From NCBI GenBank assembly GCA_036260945.1, contig DATALT010000002.1, positions 812,529 through 876,528 on the forward strand: a stretch of 64,000 nucleotides of DNA, given 5' to 3'. This document shows, one piece after another, positions 16,911 through 25,872 of this stretch (within the stretch, counting starts at the first letter, position 1; the number at the start of each line of letters is the position of its first letter). The notes below the pieces were generated by a model that did no database searches, was not told where the DNA came from, and saw only the letters and a list, made by a program, of their open reading frames with translations. The position numbers and the translations under genes were made by a program. Origin of the DNA: Candidatus Babeliales bacterium (lineage in GTDB: Bacteria > Babelota > Babeliae > Babelales > JACPOV01).

Positions 16911-18461
16911 AAATTTAATATCATCGTCGCAGAAACGGACACCGCCGCCAAAAAATGCATTTGCATTTTGACGACTTACAAAATCATCAGCTCCAAATGT
17001 TAAATAAATATTGCGCATAAAGAAAACTCGATTGAGCCATTTAAGATGCGGGCGAGAATCATTAAGGCGATCACGTCCTCTAAAATCGAACGCTTCAAAG
17101 GTTGTTACCCAGCGGAATGTATCAGGGCAACCAAACGGAATATCAATATCCAAGCCGATACCAATCGTGTTTTCAAATATTCCTAAGCGAAATGCGATGT
17201 CTTTAAAAATTTTACCAAACTGAAATCCGAATTTATAAATATCGAGTGAGCGTTTCGTTGTTTCAATAACACCAATAAGCTCCGGAATTGCCACTTTTTC
17301 TGCCAAAAGTTCACTTGGCAATAACAGCTTTCCATTTTCATCAAACCATTGCTTGGTAACAATTTGCCGATTCAATTTTCCTTTTTGTGAACCAACAATT
17401 TGAAAAACATAAAATTTATCTTCAGTTACATGAAAACGTGCGTCAAAATATCCTTTTGCATCCTCAAAATAAACATGTTCTGCTGGCCGGAACATAAACT
17501 CGCTGTGCGAATCGAGTACCACATTAACCGCATCCATTTTATTAAAATAGCCTTTTATTCCCTGAATCGTCACTTTCAAATCGCGATACGTTTCATCTTC
17601 ATTAATGAGTTTGCCTAGAAGCCCCTTGCCTTCATCAAGCTTTCCGGCAACGGAACTTACATTTTTAAAACCATCGCGCGCTTGAAACGCTGCATCTTCT
17701 AATGCTTGCGCGGCAGCTTCAAATCTATCTGCTAAACGAGATACATCTCGATCAATTGTTTGCGATGTATTGGCGATACTGCTTTGCAAATCGGGAAATT
17801 TATCCCGCAAGCCGTGAGTAAATTCACGAAGATCACTTAAAATGCCATTAAGATTTTGTTCGTTGCCAATAAGCGTTCTATCAAGTACCTGAGAAATAGA
17901 GGCAATACGCTCTGCTGCCTCTTGGAAATTTTTAAACATCCCGCGCAGTTCATCTGAGCCGTGCGCACCTCCAAAAGTTTCTCTTAAAGAACGCGTTACT
18001 TGCTGAACGTCGGTCGCAATATCGCGCATCCGCACTAAAATATCATCGACAGAAGCGGGTGATCTGCCCGAAGCACCGAGTACGTCACCGGGAAATAATC
18101 GTGCTTGATCAGCATCTCCCGGAAAAATATCTAAATATTTAGTACCCAAAATCCCATCTTGGCGAACAACTGCGTACGCATCGCGATATAAAATAAAATC
18201 TTTTTGCACCATAATTGTGGCGCATGCTTGAAAATGTGGATGCGTGGCTAATTCTATTTTTTCAATCCACCCGACTTTAACGCCAGCGATTTTTACATCA
18301 GCTTTTTTTTCCATCCCTGATACATCGTTAAAATAGACGATGTAATGATGGTACTTAAGACGATCAAAACGAAAAACGCCAAGAAAAAAACTCAAATAAA
18401 AAAAAATACCTAGGGCTGTCAGGATAAAGATCCCAACGATGGTTTCTGCCTTAATCTGCAA
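16872..18461 (-). CDS. MCE-domain (MlaD-like) lipid transport protein with barrel-like C-terminus
   Basis: A 529-residue protein with an N-terminal anchor helix (residues 7-28) and an MCE/MlaD domain (about 36-115) containing YFNDVSGMEKKADVKIAGVKVG. A helical stretch of about 190 residues follows. The C-terminal 200 residues have alternating aromatic and polar residues (for example FGFQFGK and FGGGVRF) and look like a beta-rich, possibly barrel-type domain. MCE proteins bind and shuttle phospholipids between membranes with an MlaE/F ABC unit, which is not in this window. The start is TTG after AAAGGG. It is the last gene of the gspF-K operon, 15 bases after gspK. Confidence 0.82.
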   Translation of the reverse strand: MQIKAETIVGIFILTALGIFFYLSFFLGVFRFDRLKYHHYIVYFNDVSGMEKKADVKIAGVKVGWIEKIELATHPHFQACATIMVQKDFILYRDAYAVVRQDGILGTKYLDIFPGDADQARLFPGDVLGASGRSPASVDDILVRMRDIATDVQQVTRSLRETFGGAHGSDELRGMFKNFQEAAERIASISQVLDRTLIGNEQNLNGILSDLREFTHGLRDKFPDLQSSIANTSQTIDRDVSRLADRFEAAAQALEDAAFQARDGFKNVSSVAGKLDEGKGLLGKLINEDETYRDLKVTIQGIKGYFNKMDAVNVVLDSHSEFMFRPAEHVYFEDAKGYFDARFHVTEDKFYVFQIVGSQKGKLNRQIVTKQWFDENGKLLLPSELLAEKVAIPELIGVIETTKRSLDIYKFGFQFGKIFKDIAFRLGIFENTIGIGLDIDIPFGCPDTFRWVTTFEAFDFRGRDRLNDSRPHLKWLNRVFFMRNIYLTFGADDFVSRQNANAFFGGGVRFCDDDIKFLLGTVGFGGLNR

Positions 18462-18476
18462 TGCTAACCCTTTATG

Positions 18477-19556
18477 TCAAATCCAGTAGAGCTTGTTGAT
18501 TGCAAAAGGCACAGGATTGTCTTCGGCCTTTTTGCGTTTTCCTATAATAGCATAAATTTTTTGTGTTATCGCCCCAATTTTGGCATAACACAGCACAGAA
18601 AACGCATTTGGCTCGAATTTAGGATTTAAAAGGGGAACAAGTTCTTTGGACAGATTTTTAAATTCTTTACCATAAAGTGGTTGTAAAAATTTGTCCCATA
18701 ATTGTTCAAGAGGCATAATTTGCTTGAAATTGGTAAGCGATTCTTTAAGCAATTCTTCCCGTTTTTTTTCATTTGCTTGTACACGAGGAGCGTTAAACGC
18801 GGCAAGCGCAGCATCGGAAAGAAACCAAGCCAATAATTGCGGCTGGCCACTATCTATAGTAAAAAGATCCCTTAAATAGAGTGGCCTCTTTTGATCTTTA
18901 ACTTCCGGATTTGGTGGTTCATAAAAAATCGCATCCTTAAACACCGATGCAAATTCAGGTATTTCAAGCAGTTCCGTCACATCATTAAATTTGCTTTGCC
19001 GCTGCTTCATATATTTTTCAAACGGCTCAAACAGATCTTTGTCTTTTGTAAACTTTTTTATAGCTGCAAATAATGCTTGCGCATTTTTTTTACCATCTTG
19101 TTGGCCAGGGGGTGCGTTTTCATTTTTAAATTTTTTCGCTTCAAAATCGAACCATTCATGCAAATCAAATTTGCCATTTTCGCACATGATGCAAAATTGT
19201 ACCGTTGCATCAATACCTTCTTTATCTTTGGTGAGATTAAGAATTTGCCATTGATTGAGCGGAGGAATAATTGTTTTTACCGCTTCAAGCAATGGATCTT
19301 TTTTTTCCTGGCCCGCCGCTTCTCTTTGCGCAGCAGTACCACTTTGAGTATCCAGCAGCGAAAGTTGACTTATTGCTAGTTGTGCTGCACCAAGCGCTAA
19401 CGCTTTAGCTTGCTCCCTTTGGATCATCGTATGATCAAAAGCCACTTGCACCGATCCGCGATATGAAAGGCGCGAAACAAGCATTAATGCTATCGCGATA
19501 ATCATGACCGTAAGAACTAATATGTATCCTGATTGTTGATTCGTACTTGATTTCAC
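18477..19556 (-). CDS. GspK-like minor pseudopilin
   Basis: A 359-residue protein with an N-terminal hydrophobic helix (residues 11-30) preceded by QSGYILVL, as in the GspK/PilX minor pseudopilins. The large C-terminal domain contains a GKFDLHEWFDF segment at about residue 128, comparable to the GspK region just after the helix domain. GspK normally sits at the tip of the pseudopilus with GspI and GspJ. The start codon is GTG, overlapping the gspJ stop by four bases (GTGA). Identification rests on position and N-terminal type. The globular domain is divergent. Confidence 0.7.
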   Translation of the reverse strand: MKSSTNQQSGYILVLTVMIIAIALMLVSRLSYRGSVQVAFDHTMIQREQAKALALGAAQLAISQLSLLDTQSGTAAQREAAGQEKKDPLLEAVKTIIPPLNQWQILNLTKDKEGIDATVQFCIMCENGKFDLHEWFDFEAKKFKNENAPPGQQDGKKNAQALFAAIKKFTKDKDLFEPFEKYMKQRQSKFNDVTELLEIPEFASVFKDAIFYEPPNPEVKDQKRPLYLRDLFTIDSGQPQLLAWFLSDAALAAFNAPRVQANEKKREELLKESLTNFKQIMPLEQLWDKFLQPLYGKEFKNLSKELVPLLNPKFEPNAFSVLCYAKIGAITQKIYAIIGKRKKAEDNPVPFAINKLYWI

Positions 19557-20347
19557 AATTGCTCTCGTGCAAAAATTTCATACATAAACGAATATTTTTT
19601 TTCTTCTTCCATTGCTTCATCCCAAAGTACCAACTCTATTTTAATAAATTGAGGCAGATCCGGTTTGGCGTCAGTTTTTTTTTCTTTTTCTGGCCATTCT
19701 TGAAATGTACTATATTCTTTTTTCTGATCTTTATTATCCTGCTTTTTTGGCGCACTGTATTCAACTTTCATGCTTTTGATAAATGAGCCAATTTGATAAC
19801 CTTTGATTTGTTTGGCAGCTTTGTCCTCATACGCATCGAACGAAAGATCAGATCCTTCCTGCCGCGTTAAAATATAACTTCCAGAATGCTCCTTATCTGC
19901 CGCCAATCGATAGACTACGCGCACAAGGCGAGGCTTTGGAACAACTCCTTTTTCTTTTTCGTAAATAGACAACGGATTGTTGGTAATGAAACTCAATACA
20001 GAAAGATTATTGTCTTTATTTTTTCCTATAAAAACATTTTCAAGAAGTTTCTTTTTTTCTTCCTTTTTAAGCGGCTCTTTTTGAGCAGTTGCATCTTTTT
20101 GGCCAGGCACAGGAGTACTTTTTTTCTCTGGAACTGGAACTGCTTGCACCGGAATAAATGCTCCGTTCAAATCTTTTTGGAGTTGATTGTCAATGATGGC
20201 AACGCGTACATCGCGGCTAATAATACGATCAACGAAATTATTAACACGATTAATAAGTGAAAAACTACTGAAAAGCACCGTAACTAGAATGCCAGAAAAA
20301 AGCATTCCTATTACGAGTTCAATAAGCGTTAAGCCTGGGTTTTTCAT
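19553..20347 (-). CDS. GspJ-like minor pseudopilin
   Basis: A 264-residue prepilin-like protein. The type III signal GLTLIELVIG (residues 4-13) has a glycine before the mature residue and glutamate at +5, as prepilin peptidase requires. The following helix runs to about residue 30. The body contains a lysine- and proline-rich insertion (about 70-100) that may be flexible. Order in the operon (after H and I, before K) and length fit GspJ. The ATG overlaps the gspI stop by four bases. It is secreted and built into a pseudopilus, not soluble. Confidence 0.75.
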   Translation of the reverse strand: MKNPGLTLIELVIGMLFSGILVTVLFSSFSLINRVNNFVDRIISRDVRVAIIDNQLQKDLNGAFIPVQAVPVPEKKSTPVPGQKDATAQKEPLKKEEKKKLLENVFIGKNKDNNLSVLSFITNNPLSIYEKEKGVVPKPRLVRVVYRLAADKEHSGSYILTRQEGSDLSFDAYEDKAAKQIKGYQIGSFIKSMKVEYSAPKKQDNKDQKKEYSTFQEWPEKEKKTDAKPDLPQFIKIELVLWDEAMEEEKKYSFMYEIFAREQL

Positions 20348-20787
20348 GATTTTTTTTGCTCCGGCTTATAGAGAAATGAAATCATTTTTTCTTCTCGCTT
20401 GCCGTACCATTCATCCCATTGCGCGCGTAGCGATTCGATCATAATTGAGGGAAATTTTTCTAAAGGAGAGCTTTTTTGCGGTTTTTTTAATTCGTACGTA
20501 ATAGTGACAGGTGGAGTTCCAACCGTCTCTTTAGATTTTTTACTCGCTGGGCCATAAAGCCCTTCCTTGGCTCGATCGAAAACCGCTTGCTCCATTCTTT
20601 TTTTCATCAAAATGATACTTTGCCAGCTTGTTGCGTAGCTCGTTACACTATCGGTAATTCTTTGTTGGAGTAAAAAAATCGAGGTGAGCACCGAGCCTAC
20701 AATAAAAAGAGCAAGCATTACTTCAATGAGTGAAAATCCTGTGCGCTTGCTTTGTGTATTATGATTTGCTAAATGCATCATACTCAC
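20344..20787 (-). CDS. GspI-like minor pseudopilin
   Basis: A 147-residue prepilin-like protein whose processing site GFSLIEVMLALFIVG begins at about residue 17, leaving a longer leader than its neighbours. The conserved Glu at +5 is present. I place the start at the GTG at 20787; ATG codons at 20781 and 20778 are equally possible. Size and order fit GspI, which nucleates the tip complex with J and K. The gene overlaps gspH upstream by 29 bases and gspJ downstream by four. Confidence 0.75.
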   Translation of the reverse strand: MSMMHLANHNTQSKRTGFSLIEVMLALFIVGSVLTSIFLLQQRITDSVTSYATSWQSIILMKKRMEQAVFDRAKEGLYGPASKKSKETVGTPPVTITYELKKPQKSSPLEKFPSIMIESLRAQWDEWYGKREEKMISFLYKPEQKKS

Positions 20788-21319
20788 TTAATTGTGCCGT
20801 GAACGGATTAATACTTAAACTAAACTGCTTAGCTTTACCTTGCGCATCAACATCTTTTAAATCGATCGCATTTATAATTACTTCCTGCACTAGCCCTTCA
20901 GGAACAATATAAAACCATATCGTTTCGATTTTTATTCCCGGCTGATTAAGCATATCGCTTCCTTGAATAAAAAATTGCCGCAATTCGATGGTGGCTGGAA
21001 TTTTAAAAGGGGCAGAAACATACGGGATAGTTACCGGCTCATAATTTTCTTTCGTACTTTTTTCCGGAGCGCGCACCACACGTTCAACAAGTATAGTGCG
21101 CGCTTTAAGATCAAAATTAACACGATGCAGTTGCTGCGTTTGCAATGTTTGCAACCAAGCAGAACGAATCAGGCTTTCAAATTGTGCGATAAAATCTTTA
21201 CGTTCATACTCAGCATTGCGAAATCGTAAAGTTGGAATCGCAACCAATCCAATAAGCCCTAGAATAAATAAAACTACCAAGAGTTCTATAAGCGAAAATC
21301 CGCTCTTATTCCCAGGCAC
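20759..21319 (-). CDS. GspH-like minor pseudopilin
   Basis: A 186-residue prepilin-like protein with the signal GFSLIELLVVLFILG at residues 7-21 after a very short leader. A beta-rich C-terminal domain of GspH type follows, with an FESLIRSAW segment in the early helical part. The start is GTG at 21319, lying within the last codons of gspG (14-base overlap). Loss or gain of this gene would break the tight overlaps of the operon, so it is probably functional. Confidence 0.78.
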   Translation of the reverse strand: MPGNKSGFSLIELLVVLFILGLIGLVAIPTLRFRNAEYERKDFIAQFESLIRSAWLQTLQTQQLHRVNFDLKARTILVERVVRAPEKSTKENYEPVTIPYVSAPFKIPATIELRQFFIQGSDMLNQPGIKIETIWFYIVPEGLVQEVIINAIDLKDVDAQGKAKQFSLSINPFTAQLSEYDAFSKS

Positions 21320-21725
21320 TTATGCGATCCTCAGGAGTGCTATCCTCTGGATTTGAAACGCCGTATGAATAGAGCTCATAAGGATGTTTGCTACCAGATG
21401 GCAGTACTTTGTAATAAAATTCATTGCCCCATGCATCTTTAGGCAATTTATCCATGCGTGCTCTCCAGCCTTTTCCTTCTTCACCCTTAGGTCGTTCAAC
21501 TAAATCGAGAAGGCGCGCGGGAAATTTACCGTGCTCCATTTGATATAAATTTACTTCATTTTTTACCACTTGAAGACTTGCACCGGTACTGCGCGAACGG
21601 GCAGAATTAACGATGGCAAAATATGATGGCACCGCAATCGCCATAACTAAACCAAGAATTAAAAAAGCAACCATGATTTCTATAAGAGAAAATCCCGGAG
21701 CTGCTTGCCTATTTTCAATTGTCAT
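21306..21725 (-). CDS. gspG: GspG major pseudopilin
   Basis: A 139-residue major pseudopilin that polymerises into the type II secretion pseudopilus. The processing site GFSLIEIMVAFLILG (about residues 11-25) is followed by the conserved AIAVPSYF and a long helix. The C-terminal domain has the DAWGNEFYYK motif and an acidic DSTPEDRISAWE end. Both are classic GspG features, the latter resembling the calcium site. I prefer the ATG at 21725, seven bases after GGAAAGGG. The ATG at 21743 overlaps the gspF stop but has no ribosome site. Confidence 0.9.
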   Translation of the reverse strand: MTIENRQAAPGFSLIEIMVAFLILGLVMAIAVPSYFAIVNSARSRSTGASLQVVKNEVNLYQMEHGKFPARLLDLVERPKGEEGKGWRARMDKLPKDAWGNEFYYKVLPSGSKHPYELYSYGVSNPEDSTPEDRISAWE

Positions 21726-21742
21726 AAAAATGCCCTTTCCCA

Positions 21743-22963
21743 TTAAATATTAAATTTTTGAGTGACGCCAAGAATTGGCTGGATAACCGACATAACAACA
21801 AATCCGACAGAGATCGCCATAATTACGAGCATAATCGGTTCAAGAAGTGTTGAAAGTGTATTTGCATATTCTGCCAAATCATCTTCATAATTTTTAGCAA
21901 TCGTCAGCAGCATGAAATCAAGCTGACCGCTTTGTTCCCCTGTATTAATCAAATAAGTAGCAATAGGAGGAAAAATATTTGTTTGTTTTAAGTATTCTGA
22001 AATCTTACCTTGTTTGATAATTTTATCGCGCGCTTCACTTAACGCATCCTTGAGCACTCGATTATCGATTACTTTAACAACAATATCAAGCGAATCGGAG
22101 AGATTAACGCCGCTTTCTAAAAGCATTCCCAGTGTTCTGCTAAATTGCACCACTGCACCCATTTGCGTGAAATAACCAATGATCGGCAATTTGAGTTTTA
22201 TCCCGTCAATGATACGCCCACCAGAAGCTGTTGATCTAAACCAACGATACGCAAAAATCAGTACAATAACTACGCCAATAATAACTAAATAATAAGAGCG
22301 AATGGCGGTCGATATCGCAAGAAGAAAACGAGTTGTTGCAGGAAGAGCTTGATCTTGGCCAAAGGCAGAAACTAAATTTGGTAAAACAAACGTCACCAAT
22401 GCACCAACAATGGCGATCATCATCACTAACTGGATAAGCGGATAAGTCAGTGCGCCTTTAACCTTTTTAACAATAGCCTGACGGCGCTCCATATATTCAA
22501 CTAATCGATCCAGAATAGTTTCAAGCTTACCGCTCGCTTCGCCCGCGCGCACAAGCTGAACATAAATATTATCAAACACTTTTGGATATTTGCCCAATCC
22601 TTCAGCCAGTGATTTACCTTCTTTTAAATCATCCCGCACAGAAACTAAGATCGTGCGCATTCTTCCCTGAAACTGGTCCACTAGGAGCTCAAATGCCTGC
22701 AAAAGCGGTACGCCAGATTTTAAAAGCACTGCTAATTGTTTGGTAAAAAGAATTTTATCTTTAAACGAAACGCGAGAGAAAAGACCACGCACGCGCTGCC
22801 AGAGCGATTGCCCAGCAGTTTCATTGGTTGTCGATTTTATATCAATGGGATATAAACCGTTTTTAATAATCCAATCTCGAGCCGCATCCACCGTGGGTGC
22901 ATCAACGGTCCCTGTCACCCGTTTACCATTTTTTGCGAGCGCTTGATATGCAAATAATGCCAT
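21743..22963 (-). CDS. gspF: GspF inner-membrane platform protein
   Basis: A 406-residue polytopic protein with two T2SSF domains (about residues 68-190 and 270-395) and three main helices near 168-190, 220-240 and 375-395. The N-terminal FAYQALAKNGKRVTGTVDA opening, broken here only by length, is typical. GspF/PilC proteins form the platform on which the secretion ATPase drives pseudopilus assembly. It heads the operon F-G-H-I-J-K-MCE, each gene overlapping or almost touching the next. No ATPase (GspE), secretin (GspD) or prepilin peptidase is in this window. Confidence 0.92.
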   Translation of the reverse strand: MALFAYQALAKNGKRVTGTVDAPTVDAARDWIIKNGLYPIDIKSTTNETAGQSLWQRVRGLFSRVSFKDKILFTKQLAVLLKSGVPLLQAFELLVDQFQGRMRTILVSVRDDLKEGKSLAEGLGKYPKVFDNIYVQLVRAGEASGKLETILDRLVEYMERRQAIVKKVKGALTYPLIQLVMMIAIVGALVTFVLPNLVSAFGQDQALPATTRFLLAISTAIRSYYLVIIGVVIVLIFAYRWFRSTASGGRIIDGIKLKLPIIGYFTQMGAVVQFSRTLGMLLESGVNLSDSLDIVVKVIDNRVLKDALSEARDKIIKQGKISEYLKQTNIFPPIATYLINTGEQSGQLDFMLLTIAKNYEDDLAEYANTLSTLLEPIMLVIMAISVGFVVMSVIQPILGVTQKFNI

Positions 22964-23105
22964 TTATCTCTTCCTTGAGAGCATGTTTTCAAAACAGTCA
23001 ATCGGGTTCATGATTAATTGACACAGAGGTTGTTGCATGTATGCTCTTTTTCATGATACGATCTTTTTCTATAGTTATTAACACTTTATTTCTAGGAGAA
23101 GCGCG

Positions 23106-24128
23106 ATGCTATTAAAAAATCGACGATTTTTAATGATAGTGCTCAGCGCCATTTTCATTCATACTTTAACCGCTATGGATAATCAAGGTTTTACCTATAG
23201 CGAAAGCAATTATAACGCATACTCTACCGATAACGATAAACTTTTAGAATCATTTTATCAACCGATCAATTTTACTAAAACAGGTTTTCGTGACTTTTTG
23301 CAAAATGCGTTTAATAATCCTATTTATTCAAAAGAATTTTTGCCGCACAATCTCGATAAACCAGTAAATCAATTTTTAATGTGGTCGAAACAATCGCATC
23401 AAAGCGCTGCTTCAACGAGCGCCTCTCTTCGTCTTTTCACCAACAAGCTCAAAGCTGCCCCTTATATGACCGCTGGCCCTATTCTTGCAATAACTGCGGA
23501 AATGCCAGGATATCTAAAAGATTCGATGATCGAGCAACCAACTACCATGTTTGCCAAACTTAAAAAACTCGTGAAGCGACTTTTATTCACTGCATTCAAT
23601 GCCCATTTCGACTATTTTAAAGCTGAACCAAATAATTTCTTGGATACACTCGCAACCGATATTGTTAAGGAAGTTAAAGAAAGTGAATTTATGCAAGCGG
23701 AGCTTGATAAAGAACAACTGCGTACAACGGTTGTACATTTTCTTGATACGGGACTTTCAAAAATTATCTGGAGCCCATTGGATCAAACCGATGCATGGGA
23801 TTCATTTAGAAAAATTTCAGAGCATCTAAATTCATTAAAAGAACATGAAATTATCATAGAAGATGATCTTGACGATCTGCTTAATACGCTCGTTGAACGC
23901 TTTATTCATTTCCTTGAATTAGCTGGCTCTGATCTTCTAATGGATACGGTGATTACAATAGAAAAAGATGTAGCGCTTGACGATTGCATTGTCTGCCACG
24001 TATGCGAACAAGAAGATGATTTGATTACCAAAAAGCAGCGGCTCCTTGATGCGCTGAGCACAACTCGCGCAAAAATTGCAGCACGCTCTCAAGGAATTAT
24101 TACTGAAGTAATTGCGCTGCAAAAATAA
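23106..24128 (+). CDS. Exported protein, unknown function
   Basis: A 340-residue protein after an AGGAGAAG site. The signal peptide spans residues 1-23, ending TLTAMDNQG. An M-D/E pair right after the predicted cleavage site recurs in other exported proteins here. The rest is hydrophilic and mostly helical. A CIVCHVCEQ cluster at about residues 298-306 has three cysteines and a histidine, a possible metal or disulfide site. The C-terminal 35 residues look like an amphipathic coiled segment. No family is recognised. It is divergent from the gspF operon. Confidence 0.65.
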   Translation: MLLKNRRFLMIVLSAIFIHTLTAMDNQGFTYSESNYNAYSTDNDKLLESFYQPINFTKTGFRDFLQNAFNNPIYSKEFLPHNLDKPVNQFLMWSKQSHQSAASTSASLRLFTNKLKAAPYMTAGPILAITAEMPGYLKDSMIEQPTTMFAKLKKLVKRLLFTAFNAHFDYFKAEPNNFLDTLATDIVKEVKESEFMQAELDKEQLRTTVVHFLDTGLSKIIWSPLDQTDAWDSFRKISEHLNSLKEHEIIIEDDLDDLLNTLVERFIHFLELAGSDLLMDTVITIEKDVALDDCIVCHVCEQEDDLITKKQRLLDALSTTRAKIAARSQGIITEVIALQK

Positions 24129-24129
24129 A

Positions 24130-24561
24130 TTAGGTGTGCGAATCAGGAAAATCAATTTTCCTGAAATACGTGTCGAGTTCTTTAGGTGATAATCGTGAAA
24201 AAGCAGGATGCATTAAACCAGTTGGCGTATCATTGAAAATTGCGCCTCTATTAATTCGTAAAGAACGCTCTTTGGCTGATAGCTTATTGAATTTCTCAAT
24301 GTATACTTCTTTTTCATCTAGTTCGTTGCCTTTTTTATCAAACGGAGACGTGTTCAGATTCTCAGGAGAATGAAATTGCTCACGGGTAATTACTCGCAAT
24401 AGAAGAGTTGTGTCAAAATTGAAACATAAATTTTCAAATCCAGGTTCTCTGGAAGCATCTCTATTATCTAAAACCGTAATTTTCTGGGAATCAGTCTCCA
24501 TGCAATTGTTCTGAGTCGTTATTAAAAATGCTATGAGATAGACAACTGCGCGACTCGTCAT
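24130..24561 (-). CDS. Exported protein, unknown function
   Basis: A 143-residue protein with GAGGAG before its ATG and a signal peptide ending near NNCMETD. The cysteine there could be a lipobox-like residue, but the preceding residues do not fit well. The mature part is hydrophilic and rich in charged residues with no helices long enough for a membrane. It follows the outer-membrane-like gene by 12 bases, so the three minus genes 28551-24130 are probably one operon. Function is unknown. Confidence 0.55.
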   Translation of the reverse strand: MTSRAVVYLIAFLITTQNNCMETDSQKITVLDNRDASREPGFENLCFNFDTTLLLRVITREQFHSPENLNTSPFDKKGNELDEKEVYIEKFNKLSAKERSLRINRGAIFNDTPTGLMHPAFSRLSPKELDTYFRKIDFPDSHT

Positions 24562-24573
24562 AAAATAACTCCT

Positions 24574-25845
24574 CTAGAAACTCAAAGAAAATGTTCCGCC
24601 TATAGTTACTTCCTCAATTGAGCGTGTTCCTGGAAGTGGCAATTTAAAAAAACCAGAAACCTGTGGCCTAAATCCTCTGCACTCTGGAATAATCGCTTGA
24701 AAGTCATAACCAACTTTGAAAATAAGCTCATTAATTGTCCACCCTTGCAAGCTTTGAGCACTATTTGCAATATCTTGATTAAACTCATTTGTGCACAAAC
24801 TCAAACTATCATCATCGTGGCGCCAATATTGATATGCTGCTCCAAACCAAAAGCCGCCGCCCAAAAGATTATACACGTCAGCATGCACATCAAATCGCTG
24901 TGTAAAACCGTATTCTTTAAATGCGCGCGTTTTTGCGAGCAAAAGAAAATCGGTTTGGTCAAAATTCACTTTTATTCGACGTTCACGAATATTTCCAAAA
25001 AGATGAATAAACTCTGCATCGATGCCGGCACGAATATAGTTCCACCAATCAACGTTGATGGCCCCTCCCAAAATAATGCCAACAGAACGATCAAATCCAT
25101 ACGGCATTGAAAGAATATCATTGATATTTGTTGGCGCACCGAACGGAATAGTGAGCCCCGCGCGTGCATTGAGTTGCACACTTTTCAATACGGGTTTGCC
25201 TTGATAAAATTCGCGCAGCCATTCAACAACAACTGCAGCATCCCCAATGCCAATTTGCTTCCAACCTCCAATATTGAGCGTTGGATCGAACTGACTTAGA
25301 ACGAATGCGAACTGATTGGTCAAGTTTTCACGCACCGTAATATCTGATGCGGTAACAAAATTTGTCTGATCAGTGAAAACAACATTTTTTAAATGTGTTG
25401 CGTAAAAAGGAATATGAAAACCTATCGTAAAATTGTGCGGTGCATGATAACGAGCCGACCATCCAAAAGTACTCGCTTCATAATTTCCTGTTACCTTAAA
25501 ATTTCCTCGAATTCCATCGTCCACCGGCGAGCCCAAAACATCCACAAAAAAATCGGTTTCAGGAGAATCTGGGCCAAACCCTTTAAGCATCGCAATCGCA
25601 TCTTGATTTGGTGTCCAAATTTGTGTTACAGGAACCTTTTGGCCTTCTGCATTATAGCCATACGCACGCAAACCAAATTCGCCCCATCCCGTAATTTGCA
25701 CATGCGTATTGCACCATTTTGGCGGCCGTAAGTTAATATCCCATGGTCTAAATAAATTTATCGGAAACATTCCATAAGATTGGGCGCTCATCATCGCAGC
25801 AAACCCAATAAGAATAATTTTTATACTATGTTTTTTTATCGTCAT
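24574..25845 (-). CDS. Probable outer-membrane beta-barrel protein
   Basis: A 423-residue protein with a signal peptide (residues 1-25, cleavage near SYG). The mature sequence is dominated by alternating hydrophobic/polar segments with many Gly, Trp, Tyr and Phe. It ends in a terminal phenylalanine within GGTFSLSF, as expected of a barrel recognised by the BAM machinery. Several strands pair with glycine turns (GWSARYHAPHNFTIGFHIPF at about residues 129-148). No named porin family is recognised. It sits in an operon with the 892-residue exported protein upstream and a small exported protein downstream. Confidence 0.72.
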   Translation of the reverse strand: MTIKKHSIKIILIGFAAMMSAQSYGMFPINLFRPWDINLRPPKWCNTHVQITGWGEFGLRAYGYNAEGQKVPVTQIWTPNQDAIAMLKGFGPDSPETDFFVDVLGSPVDDGIRGNFKVTGNYEASTFGWSARYHAPHNFTIGFHIPFYATHLKNVVFTDQTNFVTASDITVRENLTNQFAFVLSQFDPTLNIGGWKQIGIGDAAVVVEWLREFYQGKPVLKSVQLNARAGLTIPFGAPTNINDILSMPYGFDRSVGIILGGAINVDWWNYIRAGIDAEFIHLFGNIRERRIKVNFDQTDFLLLAKTRAFKEYGFTQRFDVHADVYNLLGGGFWFGAAYQYWRHDDDSLSLCTNEFNQDIANSAQSLQGWTINELIFKVGYDFQAIIPECRGFRPQVSGFFKLPLPGTRSIEEVTIGGTFSLSF

Positions 25846-25872
25846 CGATGCATTCCTCGCCCGCTAAAATCT

